A DNA stretch of 25,889 bases, taken from positions 1-25,889 of the IMG/VR virus record IMGVR_UViG_3300013094_004858; one strand, given 5' to 3'. Of this stretch, positions 8,203 to 16,200 are shown in pieces. The number at the start of each line of letters is the position of its first letter. The stretch's first letter is position 1. The translations under genes and the position numbers were made by a program. The notes beneath the pieces are model-generated. The model was not told the DNA's origin. It ran no database searches and saw only the letters and a list, made by a program, of their open reading frames with translations. Source of the DNA: a virus.

Positions 8203-8904
8203 ATGGCCCTGACCAAACCACGTGCGTATCAAATTTATGATATAGATTACAAACAGGCCACTCGTGTGGTCACTGTGACCAACATAACATCGTTGACCAC
8301 TGCGGCCCCTAACAATGTTGATGGCGTCATGCTGTCAGTCAACGACAGAGTCTTGGTTACCGGACAGACTGATCAAAGCCAAAACGGTATCTATGTGATA
8401 GTCACTACCGGTTCTGGTTCAAATGGCGTCTGGGCCCGCAGCAACGATACCAATGCCACTGGCGAATTGCTGGCCGGTACCATAGTCATGGTTACCGAAG
8501 GTGTGATCTACGCCGACACACAATGGAAACTGATCACTGACAATCCAATCACGATTGGAACCACGTCTCTGGTATTCACACAGAACTACTATGCCAATGT
8601 GCTACATGCCGGTACCAGCAATGTCACGGTATACAGCAATGCCAATGTGACCATAACAGCCGCAGGAATAGCCAATGTGGCCACGGTGGCCACAGATGGT
8701 GTGTACGTGATTGGCAATGTGAGTGCCAGTGGCAATGTGATCGGCGGCAACGTGATCGCAGTGTCTGGATTTTTGGGCAACAACATCAGTGTGTCTGGAA
8801 ATGTGACCCTGGGCAACCGACTGGATTGGACCAGCAATGGCAACAGCGCAGTCTATCAGGTCTACAATGCCAGCACTGGTAGTCTCGACACTATTTTTGG
8901 ATAA
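8203..8904 (+). CDS. Fibre-associated structural protein with an N-G-I-Y-type beta domain
   Basis: The 233-residue product has an N-terminal domain (about 20-130) with D-G-V-M-L-S-V-N-D-R-V-L-V, Q-N-G-I-Y-V-I, and P-I-T-I-G-T-T-S-L-V-F-T-Q. The same pattern occurs in the middle of the giant fibre (its residues about 733-900), so the two are paralogous domains. The C-terminal part carries a few GN repeats (V-S-A-S-G-N-V-I-G-G-N-V) and ends in a short tail with L-D-T-I-F-G; the 922-aa fibre also ends in F-G. AAAGGT upstream is a fair Shine-Dalgarno sequence. It is probably a virion component of the fibre network; the function of the domain is unknown. Confidence 0.65.
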   Translation: MALTKPRAYQIYDIDYKQATRVVTVTNITSLTTAAPNNVDGVMLSVNDRVLVTGQTDQSQNGIYVIVTTGSGSNGVWARSNDTNATGELLAGTIVMVTEGVIYADTQWKLITDNPITIGTTSLVFTQNYYANVLHAGTSNVTVYSNANVTITAAGIANVATVATDGVYVIGNVSASGNVIGGNVIAVSGFLGNNISVSGNVTLGNRLDWTSNGNSAVYQVYNASTGSLDTIFG

Positions 8905-8907
8905 TGC

Positions 8908-9777
8908 ATGTCTACATTAGCAACACGGCTGACCGCAGATGGCGTATTCCTTACCAATGCCTACTTTGACGAAATCACCCAATCCTGGGTCAGCATAAGT
9001 CCTGGCGCGGTGTATGCAGGTCTGTTTGATGAAGTTTTTCTGTCGGCTGGCAGCCTGTTGTTTTCGGGATCCACCGATTATCTTTACGGTACTAACAGTG
9101 TTTTTAATATTGGCACACCTGGCACAGCCTGGACATTTGAAACCTGGATATATCCTACCACAGCCGGTGCGGTATTCAGCATCGGAGATGGCACACAGTA
9201 CGGACAGAGTTTTGCTCTAGACTGGGGTGTCACAGCCACCGACAAATTTACCTTTAGACAAGGCGATGGCTCTGCTTATCCAGTCTCAATCACCAGTTCT
9301 GGTACCTACACCAGTGGATCCTGGTACCATGTGGCTGTGACCTGTACCGTTACTGGACTACGGGCCATTTACATAAACGGGATTGACAGTGCCAGCTATA
9401 TGACATCAAACGCCATGAGTTTGGCCGACCAATGGGTAGTCAACGGATTTTACGACAATGCTGGCCTGGGTAACAGTGGGTCGGTTGCACACATCAGCAA
9501 TCTACGTTTGATGGTTGGCGTTGCATTGTACACAGCCAATTTTACACCGCCCTATGCACCCTTGGTAGCTGTGTCTGACACACAACTGTTGCTGTGCATG
9601 CCCAACAACGGTGGTGCGTTTACAGACAGCAGTGCCAACGGATTCAAAATTCAGACCCATGGAACCCCGCAACAGACTGTTTCGAAACCCTTTGTACTAA
9701 ATACTGCGAAGAGAGAATTGAGCTCGGGGACGTTACAGGTTTCTGGCTATTTTGACGAACAGTCAGGAATAACTTAA
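8908..9777 (+). CDS. LamG/concanavalin A-like lectin adhesin
   Basis: The 289-residue product contains a laminin-G-like jelly roll at about residues 46-262: W-T-F-E-T-W-I-Y-P (75-83), S-G-S-W-Y-H-V-A-V-T (136-145), A-I-Y-I-N-G-I (153-159), and S-N-L-R-L-M-V-G-V-A-L-Y (197-208). Such domains usually bind carbohydrates, so a role in adsorption to host glycans is likely. The flanks (1-45 and about 263-289, with A-G-L-F-D-E-V and V-S-G-Y-F-D-E-Q-S-G-I-T) match the whole 74-residue protein at 12579. The gene therefore looks like that small protein with a LamG insertion. The start is 3 nt after the previous stop; the only Shine-Dalgarno-like bases (TGGA) overlap the end of the preceding gene, which suggests translational coupling. 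Confidence 0.75.
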   Translation: MSTLATRLTADGVFLTNAYFDEITQSWVSISPGAVYAGLFDEVFLSAGSLLFSGSTDYLYGTNSVFNIGTPGTAWTFETWIYPTTAGAVFSIGDGTQYGQSFALDWGVTATDKFTFRQGDGSAYPVSITSSGTYTSGSWYHVAVTCTVTGLRAIYINGIDSASYMTSNAMSLADQWVVNGFYDNAGLGNSGSVAHISNLRLMVGVALYTANFTPPYAPLVAVSDTQLLLCMPNNGGAFTDSSANGFKIQTHGTPQQTVSKPFVLNTAKRELSSGTLQVSGYFDEQSGIT

Positions 9778-9794
9778 AAAAAGGAAGAAATAAA

Positions 9795-12563
9795 ATGGCT
9801 AAACTGCTATCAGGAACCACCATATACGGTAATGCGGTCGTACAAACCTACATTACCGTCACAGGCAACGTCATCGGCGGTAACGTATTAGTTACCAGTG
9901 CTGGACAGATTAGTACAGCTGGCAACGTCTATGCTGGCAATACAATTATAGCTGGATCAGAATCGGTTGCTGGAAACATAACTGGTGGTAACATACTGTC
10001 GGGCGGTTTACTCAGCATCGCTGGTAATATTACCGGTGGAAACATACAGACAGCCGGGCAGATATCGGCCACAGGCAATATCACAATACCACAAGGCAAT
10101 TTCTTTATTGGTAATGGTAGTCAATTAACAGGCGTAACAGCGTCGAGTGTAAATGCCAATTCTCTCACTGGCAACACAATAAATTCAGGTGTCATTAACT
10201 CCAGTTTACAAAACTTTGGGCTGGTTACAGCAATCAGCGCCACAGGTACTATCACTACCACAGGTAACGTGATTGGTGGTAACTTGGTCACCGGTGGTTT
10301 GATAACATCGGTTGGCAATATCACCGGCGGCAACATCATCAGTTTGGGCGCAATCACAGCCACAACCACTGTAAATGCAGCAGGCAATGTCACTGGCGGC
10401 AACATACTCACAGCCGGACAAGTAAGTGCTACTGCCAACGTCACTGGCGGCAATGTGCTGACAGCAGGACTGGTAAGTGCTACTGGCAACGTAACTGGCG
10501 GCAATATTACCACAGCTGGTGCTATAACAGCAACTGGTACCATTATTTCATCTGCCAATATCACTGGTGGTAATTTGATAACAGGTGGATTGGTCAGCGT
10601 TGGCGGTAATGTAAACAGTGCTGGTGTAAACACTGGCGATATCAGCCAAACTGGTAATTTATATGTTGGTGGTAATGCAAATATCATTGGTAATTTGAAT
10701 GTTCAAGGCAATGTAACATTTGTCAACAGCAATGTGATCACTGTAAATGATCTCTATATTGAACTGGCCAACAACGTCACCACCTATGCCAATGCCAATG
10801 CAGCTGGTTTAGCAGTTGGACCAACAGGTAACAGCCTGTTCAACTGGCAGTATCTCAACTCAGCCAATGCTTGGTCAACCAACATTGGCATCAGTGCTCA
10901 AGGCAATGTAAACGGCGGAAATGTGATCACAGGTGGTTTGATAACAGCCACCGGCACTATATCTGGTGGTAACATCAGTACAGCTGGTTATGTAAGTGCT
11001 GCAGGCAACATCTATGGCGGCAATTTGAGCGTGACTGGCAGTATCAACTTTGCCACAGTGACAGGTACTACAATTTCAGTAACCGGCAACGTGACGGGTG
11101 GAAACTTGTTGACAGGTGGTGGTATAAGTGCTGCTGGACAGATTTCGGCCACAGCCAATATCACCGGTGGCAACATATTGACAGCAGGACTAGTAAGCGC
11201 CACGGGTGCCATCACTAGTGGTGCTAACATCACAGGCGCCAACATACTCACAGCCGGCTTAGTAAGTGCTACTGCCAACGTGATTGGCGGCAACGTGCTG
11301 ACAGCTGGTTTGATCAGCGCAACTGGTACTATTACCAGCAACGCCAACATTTCGGGTGCCAACGTTAATACAACAGGGCAGGTAAGTGCTACTGCCAACA
11401 TCACTGGTGGCAACTTGTTGACAGCAGGTTTGATCAGTGCTACGGGTGCTATAACCAGCGCAGCTAACATCACTGGTGGCAACGTGCTGACAGGTGGTTT
11501 GATCAGTGCCACAGGGGCTATCACAGCTGCCAATATCACTGGTAGCAACTTTAACACAGCAGGCCTAATCACAGCAACTGGCAACATCACTGGCGGCAAC
11601 ATAAACACAGCTGGACAAGTGATTGCTACTGCCAACATAACTGGTGGTAACTTGTTGACAGCTGGCACAGTTAGTGCTGGTGGCGATGTGGCCGGCAACA
11701 ATATATTGGCTGGCGGAAATGTCAGTGCTGTGGGCAACATTATTGCAAACACCGGCAGTTACTTTATAGGTAACGGTAGTCAGTTGACTGGTGTAACTGC
11801 AAGCAGTGTGAATGCCAACAGTTTAACCGGCAATACCATAAATTCAGGTGTTGTTAATTCCAGTTTGACCAATTTTGGTTTGGTCACAGCAATCAGTGCC
11901 ACAGGCACAATCACTACCACAGGTAACGTGATTGGTGGCAATGTACTCACAGGCGGTTTGATCAGTGCTACAGGTGCCATAACCAGTGCGGCCAATGTAA
12001 CCGGTGGTAATGTACTCACAGCAGGCTTGGTAAGTGCAGGTGGCAACATTTATGCACAAAACATCAGCGTAAGCGGCAACATCACTGGCAACATCAGCTT
12101 TGATACCACTATCAGTGCTGCCGGTAACATCATTGGTGGCAATTTACTGACAGCTGGTTTGATAACAGCCACAGGCACCATAACTGGTGGAAATGTAAGC
12201 ACTGCTGGCTATGTGACTGCTACTGGCAACGTGACCGGTGGTAATATTAACACAGCCGGACAGGTCAACGCAACTGCCAACGTAACTGGTGGCAACATAC
12301 TCACAGCAGGACTAGTAAGTGCCACAGGTGCCATAACCAGCGCAGCCAACGTGACTGGTGGCAACATACTCACAGCTGGACAAGTAAGTGCCACTGCCAA
12401 CGTAACTGGTGGCAACATAGCCACAGCTGGTCAGGTGACAGCAACTGGTAACATAACAACCAGTGCATACTTGAATTTGGCCAACAGTGCCAATGCAAGC
12501 GGCCCAGGTGGACACATAACTTACAACACCAGCTTACAAAGTATAGACTTTACATTCGGTTAA
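9795..12563 (+). CDS. Long repeat tail fibre protein
   Basis: The 922-residue product starts M-A-K-L-L-S-G-T-T-I-Y-G-N behind AAGGAAG. Most of it is a 17-residue repeat of the form V-S-A-T-G-N-V-T-G-G-N-I-L-T-A-G-L, poor in charged residues, which suggests an extended beta-stalk. Two copies of a 61-residue module starting F/Y-F-I-G-N-G-S-Q-L-T-G-V interrupt it (10101-10283 and 11760-11942). A 68-residue module (N-V-I-T-V-N-D-L-Y-I-E-L-A-N-N, 10689-10892) is shared with the 1221-aa fibre. It ends in I-D-F-T-F-G. The N-terminus is paralogous to the 125-aa product at 12811. Probably a fibre stalk; no receptor-binding tip is recognisable. Confidence 0.75.
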   Translation: MAKLLSGTTIYGNAVVQTYITVTGNVIGGNVLVTSAGQISTAGNVYAGNTIIAGSESVAGNITGGNILSGGLLSIAGNITGGNIQTAGQISATGNITIPQGNFFIGNGSQLTGVTASSVNANSLTGNTINSGVINSSLQNFGLVTAISATGTITTTGNVIGGNLVTGGLITSVGNITGGNIISLGAITATTTVNAAGNVTGGNILTAGQVSATANVTGGNVLTAGLVSATGNVTGGNITTAGAITATGTIISSANITGGNLITGGLVSVGGNVNSAGVNTGDISQTGNLYVGGNANIIGNLNVQGNVTFVNSNVITVNDLYIELANNVTTYANANAAGLAVGPTGNSLFNWQYLNSANAWSTNIGISAQGNVNGGNVITGGLITATGTISGGNISTAGYVSAAGNIYGGNLSVTGSINFATVTGTTISVTGNVTGGNLLTGGGISAAGQISATANITGGNILTAGLVSATGAITSGANITGANILTAGLVSATANVIGGNVLTAGLISATGTITSNANISGANVNTTGQVSATANITGGNLLTAGLISATGAITSAANITGGNVLTGGLISATGAITAANITGSNFNTAGLITATGNITGGNINTAGQVIATANITGGNLLTAGTVSAGGDVAGNNILAGGNVSAVGNIIANTGSYFIGNGSQLTGVTASSVNANSLTGNTINSGVVNSSLTNFGLVTAISATGTITTTGNVIGGNVLTGGLISATGAITSAANVTGGNVLTAGLVSAGGNIYAQNISVSGNITGNISFDTTISAAGNIIGGNLLTAGLITATGTITGGNVSTAGYVTATGNVTGGNINTAGQVNATANVTGGNILTAGLVSATGAITSAANVTGGNILTAGQVSATANVTGGNIATAGQVTATGNITTSAYLNLANSANASGPGGHITYNTSLQSIDFTFG
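10101..10283 (+). repeat. GNGSQLTGV module, copy 1
   Basis: A 61-codon module starting F-F-I-G-N-G-S-Q-L-T-G-V. Close copies lie at 11760-11942 in the same gene and at 14103-14285 in the 1221-aa fibre gene. Shorter versions of the G-N-G-S-x-L-T-G-V core occur near 13030, 13350 and 14725. It may be a non-repeat knob or a trimerisation point within the stalks. Confidence 0.8.
11760..11942 (+). repeat. GNGSQLTGV module, copy 2
   Basis: Second copy in the 922-aa fibre. It differs from copy 1 at a few residues (V-V-N-S-S-L-T-N for V-I-N-S-S-L-Q-N) and at many third codon positions, so it is not a recent duplication. Confidence 0.8.
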
Positions 12564-12578
12564 TAAAGGAACCCAATT

Positions 12579-12803
12579 ATGACATTTTTAGCCGCTAGAC
12601 TATACAATTCTGGAAACCTGTTGATAGCTAACACCATCCAGTTTGATGAGACTACATACAGCAATGCTCATATCGCTAACAGTGCCTGCTATGCAGGCCT
12701 GTTTGATGAGGTAACAGGAACTGGAAATGTAGCGTATAGAATCACCAACACTGGAACAATGCTGGTATCGGGAATATTTGACGAGTATACTGGCATAAGT
12801 TAA
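12579..12803 (+). CDS. Small fibre-locus protein, LamG-less paralogue of the adhesin
   Basis: This 74-residue product follows AAAGGAA. It aligns with the two ends of the LamG adhesin: M-T-F-L-A-A-R-L versus M-S-T-L-A-T-R-L, Y-A-G-L-F-D-E-V in both, and M-L-V-S-G-I-F-D-E-Y-T-G-I-S versus L-Q-V-S-G-Y-F-D-E-Q-S-G-I-T. Two F-D-E-(V/Y)-T-G repeats are visible. It keeps the same position relative to an M-A-K-type fibre gene as the adhesin does. It may be an adaptor or capping protein for that fibre. The role is inferred only from context. Confidence 0.6.
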   Translation: MTFLAARLYNSGNLLIANTIQFDETTYSNAHIANSACYAGLFDEVTGTGNVAYRITNTGTMLVSGIFDEYTGIS

Positions 12804-12810
12804 AGGTACT

Positions 12811-13188
12811 ATGGCCAAATTACAAAGTGGAACCACGGTATATGGTAATGCCACGGTTAACACATATCTAACAGTCGGAAGTTATGCTTCTGTTTCTGGT
12901 AATGTGTATGCTGGCAACACCGTTGTTACCGGATCTGAAACAGTCACCGGTAACATTGTTGGTGGTAACATACAGACACTGGGGCAAATTTCAGCCACCG
13001 GCAATATCACAGTCAATGCCAGCGGTTACTTTATCGGCAACGGTAGCCTGTTGACCGGTGTACAATCCAGCAACGGCGGTAACCTTGTTGTTTTGCAACG
13101 CACCGGCAGCTTGAAAGTGCCTATTGTGTATGGTTATCTATTGGTCATGGGTCGCGCTGGAAATGTACAATGCCCGATTGTCGCATAA
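12811..13188 (+). CDS. Short paralogue of the 922-aa repeat fibre
   Basis: The 125-residue product starts M-A-K-L-Q-S-G-T-T-V-Y-G-N-A behind AAAGGT, closely matching the start of the 922-aa fibre. It keeps a few GN repeats and one F-I-G-N-G-S-L-L-T-G-V module. It then switches to an unrelated C-terminal tail (V-V-L-Q-R-T-G-S-L-K-V-P-I-V-Y-G-Y-L-L-V) that has no match elsewhere in the window. The intact start, Shine-Dalgarno sequence and distinct tail argue for a functional short fibre rather than a decayed copy. The stop overlaps the next late promoter. Confidence 0.6.
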   Translation: MAKLQSGTTVYGNATVNTYLTVGSYASVSGNVYAGNTVVTGSETVTGNIVGGNIQTLGQISATGNITVNASGYFIGNGSLLTGVQSSNGGNLVVLQRTGSLKVPIVYGYLLVMGRAGNVQCPIVA

Positions 13189-13191
13189 ATA
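13184..13191 (+). promoter_or_regulatory. Late promoter before the collagen-like fibre gene
   Basis: CATAAATA matches the NATAAATA late-promoter form and is followed by C. It overlaps the stop codon of the 125-aa gene (TAA at 13186-13188) and lies 20 nt before the ATG at 13212, with AGGA at 13201-13204 as the Shine-Dalgarno sequence. The same box-to-Shine-Dalgarno layout is seen before the gp13-like gene. Confidence 0.55.
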
Positions 13192-13211
13192 CAAGATACT
13201 AGGACAATACC

Positions 13212-16200
13212 ATGGCAAATAGATTTCCGTTAATAGCTAATGCAACAGCTGATCAAATACAAGAACTGGCCAGTGGGGATTTTTTAGATCTCAGCCAAAG
13301 CGGCATTGCCAACAGTGGCAATATCACCGTGGCCAGTGGCAGTTTCTATTTTGGTAACGGCAGCCAGCTCACTGGAGTCATAGCTGCAGATTCTGGTTTT
13401 CCAATCACAGCTGGCACTAGCAATTTAAACGCACCATCCAACGGCAACATCACGGCCACAATAGGCGGTACTGGTGTAGTGGTCTGGGCCACTACCGGCG
13501 AATACGTTACTGGTCTTATATCAGCATCGGGCAATGTGACCGCTAGTCAATTTAATGGATCTGGTGCAGGACTGACCAGTATACCAGGTGCCAATGTGAC
13601 AGGCACAGTGGCCAATGCCACTTACGCAACATCAGCAGGGTCAGCAGTGGGCACTGCAGCCACGGTAACTGTCAATGCACAACCAAACATCACTTCAGTT
13701 GGTACCTTGACATCAGTAACATCGTCGGGTCTTGTATCAACCACAGGCAACATAGTTGGTAGCAATATTATAACCAGCGGAAGTGTGTTGCCCACAGCCA
13801 ATGCCACACAAGACCTAGGATCACCCACATTACAATGGGCTCACCTTTATGTCAGTGGTAACAGTATCTATCTTGGCGGCGGTGCTCTTACTGCCAATGC
13901 TGGTCAGCTGTCTTTTTCTGGAAATGCTGTAGTCACAGCCAATGCCACAGGCGTTTCAAGCACAGTGGGAAATGTGGCTATCAGCGGCAATGTGCAAGGT
14001 GGCAACATACTCACAGCTGGCTTAGTAAGTGCCGGTGCCAATATCACAGGCGGCAACATACTTACAGCTGGATCAATCTCAGCCACTGGCAATATCACTG
14101 GCAATTATATTATTGGTAACGGCAGCCAATTAACCGGTGTAACTGCAAGCAGTGTGAATGCCAACAATTTGACTGGCAATACTCTTGCTAGTGGTGTAAT
14201 CAACTCCAGCTTGACAAATTTTGGTCTAGTCAGCTCAATCAGTGCTACTGGTACTATCAGTACTGGCGGCAACGTACAAAGTGGCAACGTCCTAACTGGT
14301 GGTTTGATCAGTTCAACTGGCAACATAACCGGCGGCAATGTTGGTGCTACTACTATAACTGCAACCACAGTAACAGCAAGTGGCAATGTGTATGCTGGAA
14401 ATCTTGTCAATTCGGGCAGTTCTAGTATAACCGGAAATATCACAGCTGGCAACATACTTACAGCAGGCTTGATAAGCGCCACTGGTACAGTAACCGCTAG
14501 TCAATTTAATGGATCTGGTGCAGGCCTGACCAGTATACCGGGTGCCAATGTGACAGGTACAGTGGCCAACGCCACTTACGCAACATCGGCAGGGTCAGCA
14601 GTGGGCACTGCAGCCACCGTGACAGCCAATGCACAACCAAATATTACATCGGTTGGCACACTTACATCAGTAACATCATCGGGCTTGATTTCAACCACAG
14701 GTAATGTGGTTGGTAATTATATCTTGGGCAATGGTGCACTTTTAACTGGTGTGATCACCAGCGTGGCCAACATCAACAACGGTACCAGCAATGTGACCGT
14801 GACTGCGTCGGGCGGCAATATCACTGTGGGCGTAAGTGGTGTGGGCAATGTGGCGGTATTTGCTCCAACTGGAGAATATGTAACTGGTATAGTCAGCGCC
14901 TCGGGCAACATTGTTGGAGGCAATATATTAACAACTGGATTGATTAGCTCAACTGGTAATGCTATACACGGCAACATACTTACAGCTGGGTTAATTAGCT
15001 CAACTGGTAATATTATTGGTGGTAACATCGCTACGGCCGGGTTGATTAGCTCAACTGGTACAGTAACCGCTAGTCAATTTAATGGATCTGGAGCTGGCTT
15101 GACCAGTATACCAGGTGCCAATGTGACAGGCACAGTGGCCAATGCCACTTACGCGGTCAGTGCTGGATCAGCAGTGGGCACTGCAGCCACCGTGACAGCC
15201 AATGCACAACCAAACATAACATCAGTTGGTACCTTGACATCAGTAACATCGTCGGGCTTGATTTCAACCACAGGGAATGTGGTTGGGGCCAATATCAACA
15301 CAACTGGGTTGGCCAGCGTTGGAGGCAATTTGTATGTGGGCGGTAGCGCCAACATTATTGGCAACCTGAACGTACAAGGCAATGTCACATTTATCAATTC
15401 AAATGTAATCACAGTCAACGATCTCTACATCGAATTGGCCAACAACGTCACTACCTATGCCAATGCCAATGCAGCTGGTTTAGCAGTTGGACCAACAGGC
15501 AGTACATTATTTAATTGGCAGTATCTCAATTCGGCCAATGCTTGGAGCACCAACATTGGCATTACTGCCACCGGTAACATAACCGGTGGCAACATACTTA
15601 CAACTGGGTTGATCAGTGCTGCTGGCAATCTTGCAGGTGGCAACCTGTTGTTGACAGGCACTATTAGTACATCAGGAACCAGTCAAGCAGCCAGCTACAG
15701 TGCCAGTGGCAACATAACCGGTGGCAATATAAACACAGGTGGAGTAGTTAGTGCCACAGGTAACGTTTATGTGGCTAATCTAATCAATAGCGGATCTGAA
15801 ACCGTCACCGGTAACATAACCGGTGGCAATATAAACACAGGTGGACGTGTTACAGCAGTTGGTAATGTTATAGCAGCCGGGTTCCAGTATGCCAATGGGA
15901 CGCCTGTACAAGGATCGGGCGCACAAGGTACTACGGGTACTACTGGATCGCAAGGAACAACAGGAAGCCAGGGCACTGCTGGAACAAATGGCAGTCAAGG
16001 AACAACAGGCACACAAGGCACAGTCGGAACACAAGGTACTGTGGGTGCTCAAGGTACTGTGGGTGCTCAAGGTACTGTGGGTGCTCAAGGTGCTACAGGC
16101 TCAGCAGGAAGCCAGGGCACTGTAGGAGCTCAAGGTACTGCCGGAACAAATGGCAGTCAAGGTACAGCTGGAACAAATGGCAGTCAAGGAACAACAGGAA

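Noticed and set aside
8908-9777. Diversity-generating retroelement target in the adhesin
   Set aside because: No reverse transcriptase, template repeat or AAY-rich variable region was seen, and the domain is LamG rather than C-type lectin.
10121-12424. Long minus-strand open frames across the fibre genes (for example 11012-11752, rich in L-P-P-V)
   Set aside because: They are the antisense of GGN-AAY-GTN repeats, which happen to lack stops. Their proteins are low-complexity mirrors of the fibre repeats, with no Shine-Dalgarno sequence or family.
12579-13188. Short cassette genes as pseudogenes
   Set aside because: Both keep good Shine-Dalgarno sequences, intact frames and proper stops, and the 125-aa product has its own distinct C-terminal tail. 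Decay is possible but not supported.
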